Below, in pieces: positions 42,909-55,403 of a stretch of 64,000 nt of DNA; position 1 is the stretch's first letter; every line of letters begins with the position of its first letter. The stretch comes from Actinoallomurus bryophytorum. Lineage in GTDB: Bacteria > Actinomycetota > Actinomycetes > Streptosporangiales > Streptosporangiaceae. The position numbers were made by a program, and so were the translations under genes. Location of the stretch: assembly GCF_006716425.1 (NCBI RefSeq), contig NZ_VFOZ01000001.1, positions 7,335,237-7,399,236 of the forward strand. The letters run 5' to 3'. The notes below the pieces were generated by a model. The model was given only the letters and a program-made list of their open reading frames with translations. It searched no databases and was not told the DNA's origin.

Positions 42909-44171
42909 ATGAGCTTCGACTTCCGGGCGCCCAAGGGCGTCAACGAGTACGTTCCGCCGCGCTCGGCGACCTACCTCGCCGCGCGCGACGCCTTCGCGGC
43001 CACGGCGAGGCGCGCGGGCTATTCCTACCTCGAGCTGCCGGTGTTCGAGGACACCGCGCTGTTCTCACGTGGTGTGGGCGAGTCGACCGACGTCGTGTCC
43101 AAGGAGATGTACACCTTCGAGGACCGTGGCGGACGTTCGATCACGCTGCGCCCGGAGTTCACCGTGGGTGTGCTCCGCTCGGTGCTCCAGCACAATCTGC
43201 ACCGGGGCGAACTGCCGGTGAAGGTCTGGGCCACCGGCCCGGCGTTCCGCTACGAACGCGCCCAGGCCGGGAGATACCGGCAGTTCTACCAGGTCGACCT
43301 GGAGGCGATCGGCTCGGAGGACCCGGCGGTCGACGTCGAGACGATCGCCCTCGCGTGGGACTGGTACCGCGAGCTGGGCCTCACGAGGCTCACTCTCAAC
43401 CTCAACTCGCTCGGCTGCCGCGAGTGCCGGCCGGTCTACCGCGCGGCGCTCCAGGAGTTCCTGCGCGGGCTCGACCTGGACGAGGACACCCGCGCCCGGG
43501 TCGAGATCAACCCGCTCCGGGTGCTGGACGACAAGCGGCCCGATGTCCGTGCCCAGGTGGAGAACGCCCCGTTGGTCACCGACTACCTCTGCGGCACCTG
43601 CAAGGCCCACCACGACAAGGTCCGCGAGCTGCTCGCCGACCTGGCGATCCCCTGGACGGACGAGCCCCGGCTCGTGCGGGGCCTCGACTACTACACGCGC
43701 ACCACGTTCGAGTTCGACCACCCGCTGCTCGGCTCCCAGTCCGGGATCGGCGGCGGTGGCCGCTACGACGGGCTGTCCGAGGAGATCGGCGGCCCCTCGC
43801 TGCCCGGCATCGGCTTCGGGCTCGGCCTGGACCGTACGGTGCTCGCCATGGAGGCCGAGGAGGTCGCGGCCACGGCCGGCACGCCGGTCGGCGTGTACGG
43901 CGTGCCGCTCGGCGAGGAGGCACAGCGCAGGATCTTCGGTCTCGTGACCGAGCTGCGCCGGGCCGGGATCGCCGCCGACATGTCCTACGACGGCAAGAAG
44001 ATCAAGGGCGCCATGCGCGGCGCCGACCGGTCCGGCGCGGCTTACGCCGTGATCCTGGGCGACCGCGACCTCATCGAGGGCGCCGCGCAGGTCAAGGACA
44101 TGGTCACCGGCGAGCAGGAGGCCGTACCGCTCGACCGCGTCGCCGACGTGCTCAAGGAGAAGCTGGGCTGA
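42909..44171 (+). CDS. hisS: Histidyl-tRNA synthetase
   Basis: This 420-residue class II synthetase has motif 1 in [20 protein letters not shown], motif 2 [19 protein letters not shown] (about 113-131), the histidine motifs [14 protein letters not shown] and GGGRYDGL (about 282), and motif 3 [13 protein letters not shown]-terminal anticodon domain follows. Together with the next gene aspS it forms the usual hisS-aspS pair. Confidence 0.96.
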   Translation: MSFDFRAPKGVNEYVPPRSATYLAARDAFAATARRAGYSYLELPVFEDTALFSRGVGESTDVVSKEMYTFEDRGGRSITLRPEFTVGVLRSVLQHNLHRGELPVKVWATGPAFRYERAQAGRYRQFYQVDLEAIGSEDPAVDVETIALAWDWYRELGLTRLTLNLNSLGCRECRPVYRAALQEFLRGLDLDEDTRARVEINPLRVLDDKRPDVRAQVENAPLVTDYLCGTCKAHHDKVRELLADLAIPWTDEPRLVRGLDYYTRTTFEFDHPLLGSQSGIGGGGRYDGLSEEIGGPSLPGIGFGLGLDRTVLAMEAEEVAATAGTPVGVYGVPLGEEAQRRIFGLVTELRRAGIAADMSYDGKKIKGAMRGADRSGAAYAVILGDRDLIEGAAQVKDMVTGEQEAVPLDRVADVLKEKLG

Positions 44172-44205
44172 GACCCGGCTCGCAGACAGAAGGGCTTTCG
44201 CAGAA

Positions 44206-45993
44206 ATGATCCGCACACATGAGGCGGGTTCGCTCCGCCGCGAGCACGCCGGACAGCAGGTCGTGCTCGCCGGCTGGGTCGCGCGCCGCCGCGACCACGG
44301 AGGCGTCACGTTCATCGACCTGCGTGACGCGTCCGGCATCGCGCAGGTCGTCTTCCGTGAGGAAGACTCAGTACACGACCTCCGCTCGGAGTTCTGCGTC
44401 AAGATCACCGGCGAGGTCCGGGTGCGCCCGGGGGGCAACGAGAACGCCGAGATCCCGACCGGTGACATCGAGGTCGCCGCCACCGAGATCGAGGTGCTGA
44501 GCGAGTCGGCACCGCTGCCGTTCCCGATCGAGACCGACGTCAACGTCAACGAGGAGGTGCGGCTGAAGTACCGCTACCTCGACATCCGCCGCGAGGCCCA
44601 GGCCCGCGCCCTGCGGGTGCGCTCCACGGCGTCCTACATCGTGCACGACGTGCTGCGCGGCCACGGTTTCGTCAACGTCGAGACGCCGACGCTGACGCGG
44701 TCCACGCCCGAGGGCGCGCGCGACTTCCTGGTGCCCGTACGCCTCAAGCCCGGCCATTGGTACGCCCTGCCGCAGTCGCCCCAGCTGTTCAAGCAGCTGC
44801 TCATGGTCTCCGGGCTGGAGCGCTACTACCAGATCGCCCGCTGCTACCGCGACGAGGACTCCCGCGCCGACCGGCAGCCGGAGTTCACCCAGATCGACAT
44901 CGAGATGTCCTTCGTCGAGCAGGAGGACGTCCTGGGCGTCGCCGAGGACCTCGTCGGCCGGCTCTGGAGCGAGGTCGCGGAATACGAGATCCCGCGGCCG
45001 ATCCCGCGCATGACGTACGCGGACGCGATGAGCCGCTTCGGCTCGGACAAGCCGGACCTGCGCTTCGGCAACGAGATCGTCGAGATGACGGAGTTCTTCA
45101 AGGACACGCCCTTCCGCGTCTTCCAGGCGCCGTACGTCGGCGCGGTCGTGATGCCGGGTGGCGGGGCGCAGACCCGCAAGGAGCTGGACGGCTGGCAGGA
45201 CTGGGCCAAGGCGCGCGGGGCCAAGGGCCTCGCCTACGTCCTCGTCCAGCAGGACGGCACGCTCGGCGGCCCGGTGGCCAAGAACCTCTCCGACGCCGAG
45301 CGCGCGGGCCTGGCCGACAGGGTCGGCGCCGCGCCCGGCGACGCCGTCTTCTTCGGCGCCGGCAAGCAGCACTCCACACAGGAGCTCCTGGGCGCGGCAC
45401 GGCTGGAGATCGGCCGCCGCGGCAAGCTGATCGACGAGTCGCAGTGGGCGTTCGTGTGGGTCGTGGACGCGCCCATGTTCGAGGAGACGGATGAGGGCGG
45501 CTGGACGGCCGTGCACCATCCCTTCACCTCGCCCAAGACAGAGTGGGCCGACGGCTTCCAGGACAAGCCCGGCGAGGCGCTGGCCAACGCGTACGACATC
45601 GTCTGCAACGGCAACGAGATCGGCGGCGGCTCGATCCGTATCCACCGCGCCGAGATGCAGCAGCGGGTGTTCGACACGCTCGGCCTGGCGCGCGAGGAGG
45701 CCGAGGAGAAGTTCGGCTTCCTGCTGGAGGCGTTCAACTACGGACCGCCCCCGCACGGCGGCATCGCCTTCGGCTGGGACCGGATCGTCATGCTGCTTGC
45801 GGGCCGCGACACGATCCGCGACGTGATCGCCTTCCCGAAGGCGGCGTCCGGCTTCGACCCGCTGACCGCCGCGCCGACGCCGATCACGGCCGAACAGCGC
45901 AAGGAGGCCGGTGTGGACGCCAAGCCCGAGGGCCCGGCCGCGCCACCGAACGAGCCCGGCCACATAGTCCGTCCCTCGGAGGAGCGCTACTGA
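44206..45993 (+). CDS. aspS: Aspartyl-tRNA synthetase
   Basis: This 595-residue class II synthetase has an OB-fold anticodon domain ([22 protein letters not shown]), motif 1 [20 protein letters not shown], motif 2 [20 protein letters not shown] (about 207-226), a GAD-type insertion domain, and motif 3 [12 protein letters not shown]. The bacterial-type insertion suggests it may also charge tRNA-Asn when an amidotransferase is present; that cannot be decided here. It begins 34 bases after hisS. Confidence 0.97.
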   Translation: MIRTHEAGSLRREHAGQQVVLAGWVARRRDHGGVTFIDLRDASGIAQVVFREEDSVHDLRSEFCVKITGEVRVRPGGNENAEIPTGDIEVAATEIEVLSESAPLPFPIETDVNVNEEVRLKYRYLDIRREAQARALRVRSTASYIVHDVLRGHGFVNVETPTLTRSTPEGARDFLVPVRLKPGHWYALPQSPQLFKQLLMVSGLERYYQIARCYRDEDSRADRQPEFTQIDIEMSFVEQEDVLGVAEDLVGRLWSEVAEYEIPRPIPRMTYADAMSRFGSDKPDLRFGNEIVEMTEFFKDTPFRVFQAPYVGAVVMPGGGAQTRKELDGWQDWAKARGAKGLAYVLVQQDGTLGGPVAKNLSDAERAGLADRVGAAPGDAVFFGAGKQHSTQELLGAARLEIGRRGKLIDESQWAFVWVVDAPMFEETDEGGWTAVHHPFTSPKTEWADGFQDKPGEALANAYDIVCNGNEIGGGSIRIHRAEMQQRVFDTLGLAREEAEEKFGFLLEAFNYGPPPHGGIAFGWDRIVMLLAGRDTIRDVIAFPKAASGFDPLTAAPTPITAEQRKEAGVDAKPEGPAAPPNEPGHIVRPSEERY

Positions 45994-46001
45994 GGCCCGC
46001 A

Positions 46002-46033
46002 CCGCGCCGGACGGGCTCGTCCGTCCGGCGCGG
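46002..46033. terminator. Bidirectional terminator after aspS
   Basis: A perfect 13-bp stem, CCGCGCCGGACGG (46002-46014) and CCGTCCGGCGCGG (46021-46033), has a 6-base loop. It sits between the aspS stop and the end of the convergent GNAT gene. Confidence 0.8.
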
Positions 46034-46038
46034 ACCCC

Positions 46039-46767
46039 TCAGGCCGGAGGCTTCAGGACTCCGCTCGTCATCGCGCGGTCCACGGTGAAGCCGAGACGGT
46101 CATACATCCGCAGGCCGACCGTGTTGTCGGCGTAGACGCCCAGCGTCACCACGTCGCACCCCTCGGCGAACATCCGGCGCATCGCCCAGGCCGTGATCGA
46201 CGGGCCGAGCGCACGGCCGCGTACGCCGGTGTGGACGGCGATCGCCGAGATGTGACCGACCCCGGAGGCGGCGGTGGTGTCGGCCAGGCAGGCGACCAGC
46301 CGGCCGTCCTCGCGGATCTCCGCCCAGCGCCGTACCTTGGCGTCGCCCGGCCAGGCGGACGTGCCAGGGCTCACGAGCGTGAGCAGCTCGGTGATCGCCT
46401 CCTCGTCCTCGGACCAGCGGGCCGCGGCCTCGGCCGGCTGCCGCGGCGGGCCCGCGTAGGCGGCGCGGAAGTGCCAGTCGGAGCGCTGGGACAGCGGGAG
46501 CGGCGTACCCCGCGGAACGATCACGCGGATCCCCTCGGGGACCTGGTCGCGTACGCCGAACACCAGCTCCGGCGTCCGGTCCGGAGGTCCCAGCGCGACC
46601 AGTGACCGGATGCGGTCCTCGGAGTCGTACGCGGTGAAGGCGACCGCGCGGCCGTCGGCGTTGCGCCAGGCGGGCCCGCGACGGGCACCGCGCACGCCGC
46701 GCACGAACGGGTCAGGACCGGTGAGGCAGAGGACGTCGTCCATCGAGCAGGAGGGCCAGGAGGACAT
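46039..46767 (-). CDS. GNAT family N-acetyltransferase
   Basis: This 242-residue protein has a C-terminal GNAT domain: ISAIAVHTGVRGRALGPSIT (acetyl-CoA loop) and VTLGVYADNTVGLRMYDRLGF. The N-terminal half is a diverged domain. The substrate is unknown. The ATG at 46767 lies 2 bases after GGAGGCC; an internal ATG at 46743 is a possible alternative start, and the very long upstream frame is rejected as composition. It is convergent to aspS and related to the acetyltransferase at 505-1374. Confidence 0.82.
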   Translation of the reverse strand: MSSWPSCSMDDVLCLTGPDPFVRGVRGARRGPAWRNADGRAVAFTAYDSEDRIRSLVALGPPDRTPELVFGVRDQVPEGIRVIVPRGTPLPLSQRSDWHFRAAYAGPPRQPAEAAARWSEDEEAITELLTLVSPGTSAWPGDAKVRRWAEIREDGRLVACLADTTAASGVGHISAIAVHTGVRGRALGPSITAWAMRRMFAEGCDVVTLGVYADNTVGLRMYDRLGFTVDRAMTSGVLKPPA

Positions 46768-46928
46768 GGCCTCCAGGATAAGGATGGCGAGGTGGTTCCG
46801 GCACGAGAGTGTCCTGGAACGGACACGGCACCCATCCCTGGACATGCCGCCGTCGCCGCGTCCGCGATACATGGGCGCCGTCCGGGCGTGCGTGCCGCGC
46901 CGTCCGGGCGTGCGGATAGTGTCGGGAC

Positions 46929-48278
46929 GTGGCGCGCAGGGACGACGAGCAGGCCGACAGCCTCTTCGACACACAGGCGGAGGAGGCCGAGCGGGCGAAC
47001 GCGCCGCTCGCCGTGCGGATGCGCCCGCGCGGGCTCGACGAGGTGGTGGGGCAGGAGCATCTGCTCGGGCCGGGCACACCCCTGCGGCAGCTCGTCGAGC
47101 GTGACACCGCGATGTCGCTGCTCCTGTGGGGTCCACCGGGCACCGGCAAGACGACGCTCGCGTACGTCGTCAGCCAGGCGACGCGACGGCGGTTCGTGGA
47201 GATCTCGGCCGTCTCCGACGGCATCAAGCAGGTGCGGGCCGCCATCGACCAGGCCAAGACCGAGCTCGGCATGCGCGGCCGGCAGACGGTCATGTTCGTC
47301 GACGAGGTGCACCGCTTCAACAAGGCCCAGCAGGACGCCCTGCTGCCGGCCGTGGAGAACCGCTGGGTCTCCTTCATCGGCGCGACCACGGAGAACCCCT
47401 TCTTCTCGGTGATCAGCCCGTTGCTGTCCCGTTCGCTGCTGCTCACGCTCGAACCGCTCGGCGACGACCAGCTCCGCGCGGTGATCCGGCGTGCTCTCGC
47501 CGACGAACGCGGGCTGGCCGGCGTCACGAGCCTCACCGGCCCGGCCGAGGACCACCTCGTACGCCTCGCGGGCGGCGACGCGCGGCGCGCGCTCACCTAC
47601 CTGGAGGCCGCCTCCTACGTCGCGACGGCCGGCGAGCCGATCGACGTGGACATCCTGGAAAAGGCGGTCGACCGCGCCGCGGTCCGCTACGACCGCGAGG
47701 GCGACCAGCACTACGACGTCATCAGCGCGTTCATCAAGAGCATCCGTGGTTCCGACGTCGATGCCGCGCTGCACTACCTGGCCCGCATGATCGAGGCCGG
47801 CGAGGACCCGCGCTTCATCGCCCGGCGCCTCATCGTGCACGCCAGCGAGGACGTGGGCATGGCGGACCCGACCGCGCTGCAGACCGCGACCGCCGCGGCG
47901 CACGCGGTGGAGTTCGTCGGCCTGCCGGAGGCCCGCATCAACCTCGCCCAGGCCGTCATCCACCTCTCCCTGGCGCCCAAGTCCAACGCCGTCGTGCGGG
48001 CGATCGGCGAGGCGAGCGCCGACGTCAGGCGCGGCCTGGTGGGCCCGGTTCCCGCGCACCTGCGCGACGCGCACTACAAGGGCGCGCAGAAGCTCGACCA
48101 CGGCAAGGGCTACAAGTACGCCCACGACTTCCCCGGCGGCGTGGCCGAACAGCAGTACGCCCCCGACGTCGTGGCGGGGCAGGAGTACTACCACCCCACC
48201 AAGCACGGCATGGAGTCGCGCTTCTCCGAGGTCGTCGAACGCCTGCGCGCCGTTTTGCGCGGCACCCGGCAGGACTGA
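46929..48278 (+). CDS. rarA: Replication-associated recombination AAA+ ATPase RarA/MgsA
   Basis: This 449-residue protein starts [20 protein letters not shown]. Walker A is GPPGTGKTT (about 70-78), Walker [21 protein letters not shown], sensor 1 IGATTENP. The C-terminal clamp-loader-like tetramerisation region has [20 protein letters not shown] and [10 protein letters not shown]. It acts at stalled replication forks with the single-strand binding protein. The GTG start has no clear ribosome site, and ATAGTG stands about 10 bases upstream as a weak -10. Confidence 0.94.
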   Translation: MARRDDEQADSLFDTQAEEAERANAPLAVRMRPRGLDEVVGQEHLLGPGTPLRQLVERDTAMSLLLWGPPGTGKTTLAYVVSQATRRRFVEISAVSDGIKQVRAAIDQAKTELGMRGRQTVMFVDEVHRFNKAQQDALLPAVENRWVSFIGATTENPFFSVISPLLSRSLLLTLEPLGDDQLRAVIRRALADERGLAGVTSLTGPAEDHLVRLAGGDARRALTYLEAASYVATAGEPIDVDILEKAVDRAAVRYDREGDQHYDVISAFIKSIRGSDVDAALHYLARMIEAGEDPRFIARRLIVHASEDVGMADPTALQTATAAAHAVEFVGLPEARINLAQAVIHLSLAPKSNAVVRAIGEASADVRRGLVGPVPAHLRDAHYKGAQKLDHGKGYKYAHDFPGGVAEQQYAPDVVAGQEYYHPTKHGMESRFSEVVERLRAVLRGTRQD

Positions 48279-48415
48279 GCCCGCGGGACGCCACGTGGTG
48301 GCCGGTTCAGGGCATGTCCGCACGGACACGTCGGTTCGCGTGACCTCCGGCGAGGTGAGGGGGACGGTATGGTCTGTCCGACCAGGTTCACCGCGAGCCG
48401 AGGGAGAGGGAGCCG

Positions 48416-48781
48416 ATGCTGAGTGGCGGACAGGTGGCCGGCCTGATCGTGGCCGTGTTCTGGGCGATTCTTGTCGCCTTCCTCGCCTTTGTGCTGCTGC
48501 GGCTGGCCAAGCTGCTGAAGGAGGCCACCAAGATGGTCTCCGACCTCGGTGAGCAGGCCGGCCCACTGCTGGACGACATGACCGACACGGTCACGCGGGC
48601 CGGTGAGCAACTCGACCGGGTCGACCTGATAACCAAGAGCGTCGGCAGTGTCACCCAGAACGCCGCCGCGGTCACGACCACGGTCACCTCGGTGGTCGGC
48701 GGTCCGCTCGTGAAAGCGGCCGCCTTCTCCTATGGTGTCCGTAAGGCCATTGGTTCGCGCAACCAGGACGGCAAGCGGTGA
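48416..48781 (+). CDS. DUF948 membrane protein
   Basis: This 121-residue protein has one N-terminal membrane helix (VAGLIVAVFWAILVAFLAFVLL, about 7-28) and an amphipathic helical tail (DLGEQAGPLLDDMTDTVTRAGEQLDRV). This is the DUF948 layout, related to general-stress proteins of low-GC bacteria. Its stop overlaps the next start as GTGA. In actinobacteria this small pair regularly stands before alaS. GGGAGAGGGAG precedes the ATG. Confidence 0.85.
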   Translation: MLSGGQVAGLIVAVFWAILVAFLAFVLLRLAKLLKEATKMVSDLGEQAGPLLDDMTDTVTRAGEQLDRVDLITKSVGSVTQNAAAVTTTVTSVVGGPLVKAAAFSYGVRKAIGSRNQDGKR

Positions 48782-49020
48782 TCCGCCGGCTGTTCTGGCT
48801 GGTCCTGGGGGGCACTCTCGGTGCCTGGGCCGCCTTCCGGCTCAAGCGCCTCATGCGTGCCCTGACACCCCAGGCCCTCGTGCACCAGGCCTCCGGAGTC
48901 GGCCAGACCGTACGCGGCTTCACCGACGACGTTCGCAACGCCATGCACGCGCGCGAGGACGAGCTGCGGGACGCGCTCGGCCTCGACGCGCCCACCGAGA
49001 CAGACAAGGACCACCACTGA
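48778..49020 (+). CDS. DUF6167-like small membrane-associated protein
   Basis: This 80-residue protein starts [20 protein letters not shown], with a short hydrophobic helix (about 5-20), followed by [20 protein letters not shown] and a charged tail ending in His-His. It matches the small actinobacterial protein between the DUF948 gene and alaS (DUF6167). The function is unknown. Coupled to the DUF948 gene by a GTGA overlap, it ends one base before alaS, so the three are one operon. Confidence 0.78.
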   Translation: MIRRLFWLVLGGTLGAWAAFRLKRLMRALTPQALVHQASGVGQTVRGFTDDVRNAMHAREDELRDALGLDAPTETDKDHH

Positions 49021-49021
49021 G

Positions 49022-51684
<2,663 letters not shown>

Positions 51685-51688
<4 letters not shown>

Positions 51689-52170
51689 GCCAGCCGGGGC
51701 AGGAGCAGCGCATGAGACGCGGCGTCCGCCTCGGAGTCGATGCGGGAAGTGTGCGCATCGGAATCGCCCGGAGTGATCCGGCCGGCATCCTGGCCTCCCC
51801 GTTGGAGACCGTACGCAACGGAAAAGGCGACATCGAGCGCATCGCGTGGCTCGTCGCCGAGAACGAGGCCGTCGAGGTGATCGTCGGCCTGCCGACCTCG
51901 CTGTCGGGCCGTGAGGGCCCGGCCGCGGGTGAGGCCCGCCGGTTCGCCTCCCGCATCGCCCGGCGCCTGGGCGCCGAGACCGTACGCCTGTTCGACGAGA
52001 GGCTCACGACCGTGACCGCCGAGAGCGGCCTGCGGCAGAGCGGCGTGCACGGCCAGGCACGCCGCAAGGTCGTCGACCAGGCGGCCGCGGCGGTGCTCCT
52101 GCAGGCCGCACTCGACGCCGAACGCTTGACAGGCCGTCCACCTGGGGAGATTGTCCGGGGGGACACATGA
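51685..52170 (+). CDS. ruvX: RuvX/YqgF family nuclease
   Basis: This 161-residue RNase H-fold protein has motifs [16 protein letters not shown] (about 13-28), [15 protein letters not shown] and [11 protein letters not shown], with [15 protein letters not shown] at the end. YqgF proteins process the 5' end of pre-16S rRNA. The gene overlaps alaS upstream and mltG downstream by 4 bases each, so expression is tightly coupled. Confidence 0.92.
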
Positions 52171-53339
52171 GTGACGCGGACCTGGATTTTCTCAGACAGC
52201 TCGCCGAGCGGCAGCGGTCGGCCCGGGCCGACCAATCTGGGCGCGGCGGGGGCCGTGGCCACCGCGGACGGCGCCGTAAAAAGTCCAAGAAGGGGCGAAA
52301 ACTGGCGCCCCTGATGGCGATCGTCTTCCTCATCGCCGTCGTGGGCGGTGGCGGATATATCGGATTTACGAAGCTGAGTGGGATCATCCACCCACCGGAC
52401 TACAGCGGCACCGGCACGACTGCGGTCACCGTCCAGATCCAGGACGGCGACTCCGTACGCCAGATGGGCCGGCGTCTGGAGGACGCGGCCGTCGTCAAGT
52501 CGAGCAGTGCCTTCTACAAGATCGCCAAGGATGATCCCAAGGCCACCAGCATCCAGCCCGGCTACTACCAGCTGAAGCTGCACATGTCGGCCAGGTCCGC
52601 GCTCGCGCTGCTGCTCAGCCCGGCCTCGCGGACCGGACGGTTCACCTTCCCCGAGGGCAAGCGCGCCGCGCAGGTCTACCAGACGCTGTCGGCCCGTACC
52701 CACATCTCGGTCAAGAGCTTCCAGCGTGCCGCCCAGCACCCGAAGGCGCTCGGGCTGCCCTCGTACGCCAACGGGCAGGTCGAGGGGTTCCTCTATCCCT
52801 TCACGTACGACCCGCCGCCGAAGGCCACCGCGACCCAGGTCCTGAAGGCGATGGTGGACCAGTTCAAGAAGAGCGCCGACGACATCGACCTGGAGAGCGA
52901 GGCCAAGCGCGTCCACATGTCGCCGCACGACGTGGTGGTGGCCGCGAGCCTGGTGCAGGCCGAGAGTGGCACGGCCGAGGACATGCCGAAGGTCGCACGG
53001 GTGATCGAGAACCGCCTCCACAGCCCGCAGCCGTGGATGCACAAGCTCCAGCTCGACAGTACGGTCATGTACGGCCTCGGCAAGTACGGCATCGTCGCCA
53101 GCGGCAACGACCTGAAGTCGACCAGCCCGTACAACACCTACAGCATCTCGGGTCTGCCGCCCGGCGCGATCTGCAATCCCGGCGAGGAGGCCCTGCGGGC
53201 CGTGCTCAAACCCGCGAAGGGCCCGTGGATGTACTTCGTGACGACCGACCCGGCACACCACGTCACCAAGTTCACCGACAACTACGCCGAGTTCGGCCGT
53301 TTCCGCCAGGAACTCCAGCAGAACCTGGCGCACGGATGA
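52167..53339 (+). CDS. mltG: Endolytic murein transglycosylase MltG
   Basis: This 390-residue protein has a basic cytoplasmic start (RGHRGRRRKKSKKGRK), one membrane segment (LAPLMAIVFLIAVVGGGGYI, about 46-65), a LysM-like region and the YceG catalytic domain. The catalytic glutamate is Glu266 in VVVAASLVQAESG, and Asn-rich NTYSISGLPPGAICNPG is also conserved. It cuts nascent glycan strands at the outer face and so sets their length. ATGA overlaps join it to ruvX before and aroE after. Confidence 0.94.
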   Translation: MSDADLDFLRQLAERQRSARADQSGRGGGRGHRGRRRKKSKKGRKLAPLMAIVFLIAVVGGGGYIGFTKLSGIIHPPDYSGTGTTAVTVQIQDGDSVRQMGRRLEDAAVVKSSSAFYKIAKDDPKATSIQPGYYQLKLHMSARSALALLLSPASRTGRFTFPEGKRAAQVYQTLSARTHISVKSFQRAAQHPKALGLPSYANGQVEGFLYPFTYDPPPKATATQVLKAMVDQFKKSADDIDLESEAKRVHMSPHDVVVAASLVQAESGTAEDMPKVARVIENRLHSPQPWMHKLQLDSTVMYGLGKYGIVASGNDLKSTSPYNTYSISGLPPGAICNPGEEALRAVLKPAKGPWMYFVTTDPAHHVTKFTDNYAEFGRFRQELQQNLAHG

Positions 53340-54538
53340 CCCGTGCGGCGGTCCTCGGTAAGCCGATCGCGCATTCGCTGTCGCCGGTGCTCCACCGGGC
53401 CGCGTACGCCGCGCTCGGCCTGGACTGGACCTACGACGCCGTTGAGTGCGACGAGGCGGGCCTGCCTGCCGTCCTCGAAGGTTCGTGGGCGGGCCTGTCG
53501 CTGACGATGCCGCTGAAACGCGCCGTGCTGCCGCTGCTGGACGAGGTCTCCGACCTGGCCCGCGCGACCGGCGGCGCGAACACGGTCGTCTTCCACGGCG
53601 GCCGCAGGCTGGGCTTCAACACCGACGTCCACGGCATCGTGACCGCGCTCGCCGAGGCCGGGGTGCCCGCGGCGGGCTCGGCGGTCGTGCTCGGTGCCGG
53701 TGCGACCGCCTGCTCTGCCCTCGCGGCCCTGCGCGACCTCGGCGTGTCCGAGGCCGCGCTGGTCGCCCGCGACCCGGGCCGTGCCGCCGAGGCGGCCGCC
53801 GCGGCCCGGCGGCTCGGCGTCGGGCTGACCGTCCTCACGTACGCCGACCCGCTGCCCCGCACCGACCTGGTGATCTCCACGCTCCCGGCCGGCGTGGCCG
53901 ACGCGTACGCCAAGACGATCGCGCGGGCCACCGGCGCGTTCCTCGACGTGGTCTACGCCCCGTGGCCGACGAGGGCGGCCGAGACCGTGCGCGAGGCCGG
54001 AGGCACGGTCGCCGACGGCTTCACGATGCTCCTGCACCAGGCCGTACGCCAGATCACGCTGATGACCGGCCACGACGACGTGCCGGTCGAGGCGATGCGC
54101 GCCGCGGGCCTGGCCGAGATCGCCCGCCGCGCCGGCGAGGGGCCTTCCGGCCAGGGGCCCTCCGATCACGGGCCTTCCGGCCACGGGCCTTCCGGCCACG
54201 GGCCTTCCGGCCACGGGCCTTCCGGCCAGGGGCCCTCCGATCACGGGCCTTCCGGCCACGGGCCTTCCGGCCACGGGCCTTCCGGCCACGGGCCTTCCGG
54301 CCACGGGCCTTCCGGCCAGGGGCCCTCCGATCACGGGCCTTCCGGCCACGGGCCTTCCGGCCACGGGCCTTCCGGCCACGGGCCCTCCGGCCACGGGCCC
54401 TCCGATCAAGGGCCTTCCGGCCAGGGGCCCTCCGGCCACGGGCCCTCCGATCAAGGGCCTTCCGGCCAGGGGCCCTCCGGCCAGGGGCCCTCCGATCAAG
54501 GGCCTTCCGGCCAGGGGCGCCCCGCGACGGGGCTTTGA
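53336..54538 (+). CDS. aroE: Shikimate dehydrogenase with a pentapeptide-repeat tail
   Basis: The first 268 residues are a normal shikimate dehydrogenase: LGKPIAHSLSPVLHRAAY, Lys61 in SLTMPLKRAV and Asp97 in GFNTDVHG as the catalytic pair, and the NADP loop VVLGAGATACSA. The remaining 132 residues are a tail of 25 perfect 5-residue units (GPSGH, GPSGQ, GPSDH, GPSDQ) and a short end, GRPATGL. Shikimate dehydrogenases usually end near residue 270-290, so the tail is an addition by repeat expansion in frame. The enzyme reduces 3-dehydroshikimate in aromatic amino acid synthesis. The start overlaps the mltG stop as ATGA. Confidence 0.93.
   Translation: MTRAAVLGKPIAHSLSPVLHRAAYAALGLDWTYDAVECDEAGLPAVLEGSWAGLSLTMPLKRAVLPLLDEVSDLARATGGANTVVFHGGRRLGFNTDVHGIVTALAEAGVPAAGSAVVLGAGATACSALAALRDLGVSEAALVARDPGRAAEAAAAARRLGVGLTVLTYADPLPRTDLVISTLPAGVADAYAKTIARATGAFLDVVYAPWPTRAAETVREAGGTVADGFTMLLHQAVRQITLMTGHDDVPVEAMRAAGLAEIARRAGEGPSGQGPSDHGPSGHGPSGHGPSGHGPSGQGPSDHGPSGHGPSGHGPSGHGPSGHGPSGQGPSDHGPSGHGPSGHGPSGHGPSGHGPSDQGPSGQGPSGHGPSDQGPSGQGPSGQGPSDQGPSGQGRPATGL
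54140..54514. repeat. 15-bp coding tandem repeat in aroE, 25 units
   Basis: The array has 25 units of 15 bp, consensus GGGCCTTCCGGCCAC, differing at the third codon (CCT or CCC), the GGC/GAT codon and the final CAC/CAG/CAA. Variants recur in a higher-order order (Q, DH, H, H, H, then again), pointing to block duplications of 5 to 6 units. The unit contains the palindrome GGCCTTCCGGCC in part. There are no spacers, and the array stays in frame throughout. Confidence 0.95.
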
Positions 54539-54545
54539 CGGGCCG

Positions 54546-55391
54546 ATGCTCGCCGACGTCCTTCGCTACCTCCGCTGTCCCGTCTGCGCCGGTGACCTGT
54601 CCGCCGAGGAGCGGGCCCTGCGCTGTACGTCGGGGCACACGTTCGATGTCGCCCGGCAGGGTTACGCCGGGCTGCTGACCGGGAACGCGAGTACCGGCAC
54701 CGCCGACACCGCCGCGATGGTGGCGGCGCGCGCGGACTTCCTCGACGGCGGTCACTTCGCCCCGCTCGCCGAGCTGGTCGCCGAGCGGGCCGCGGCCCGG
54801 GCCCCCGATGAGGGCTGCGTGCTGGACGCCGGCGCCGGTACGGGCTACTACCTGGGCACCGTCCTCGACCGGCTGACGGGACACCAGGGGGTGGCCCTGG
54901 ACATCTCCAAGCACGCGCTGCGGCGTGCCGCGCGGGCCCATCCGCGTATCGGGGCCCTCACCTGGGACGTCTGGCGTCCGCTTCCGGTGCGCACGGGCGC
55001 GGTGTCGGTGCTGCTGGACGTCTTCGCCCCGCGCAACGCGCCGGAGTTCCACCGGGTGCTGCGGCCGGACGGAGTGCTGATCGTCGTCACGCCGGCCGCC
55101 CACCACCTGGCCGAGCTCGTCGGCCCGCTGGAGCTGCTCACCGTCGACCCGCGCAAGGCCGAGCGGGTCGCCGACGCGGTCGGGGAGCGGTTCACCCCGT
55201 CCGGCTCCCGGTCGCTGGAGCTCCCGATGCGGTTGACCCACAAGGAGGTCGCGGTGCTGGCGGCCATGGGACCGAGCGCCTGGCACACCGACGAGGCCGC
55301 CCTGCGGGCACGGATCGCCGCGCTCCCCGAGCCCGTGCCGGTCACTGCCGCCTTCGAGATGCGCGATTTCGACGCACGGCCCGAAAGCTGA
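54546..55391 (+). CDS. RlmA-like 23S rRNA (guanine-N1) methyltransferase
   Basis: This 281-residue protein has an N-terminal zinc-binding module (LRCPVCAGDLSAEERALRCTSGHTFD with four Cys/His ligands) and a SAM-binding domain (VLDAGAGTGYYLGTVL, about 91-106; GVALDISKHALRRAARAH). This is the layout of RlmA(I)/RlmA(II)-type enzymes, which methylate G745/G748 of 23S rRNA. The RlmA(II) subtype gives tylosin-type macrolide resistance; the subtype cannot be called from sequence. It starts 7 bases after aroE. Confidence 0.85.
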   Translation: MLADVLRYLRCPVCAGDLSAEERALRCTSGHTFDVARQGYAGLLTGNASTGTADTAAMVAARADFLDGGHFAPLAELVAERAAARAPDEGCVLDAGAGTGYYLGTVLDRLTGHQGVALDISKHALRRAARAHPRIGALTWDVWRPLPVRTGAVSVLLDVFAPRNAPEFHRVLRPDGVLIVVTPAAHHLAELVGPLELLTVDPRKAERVADAVGERFTPSGSRSLELPMRLTHKEVAVLAAMGPSAWHTDEAALRARIAALPEPVPVTAAFEMRDFDARPES

Positions 55392-55403
55392 TATCTTTAA
55401 CCG

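Noticed and set aside
54140-54514. Possible CRISPR array or REP cluster
   Set aside because: The 15-bp units are contiguous, stay in frame with aroE and have no unique spacers.
53446-54678. Alternative frame through the aroE repeats (AFRPR repeats), and the minus-strand frame
   Set aside because: Repeats keep all frames open; only the aroE frame continues from a conserved enzyme and fits the ATGA overlap with mltG.
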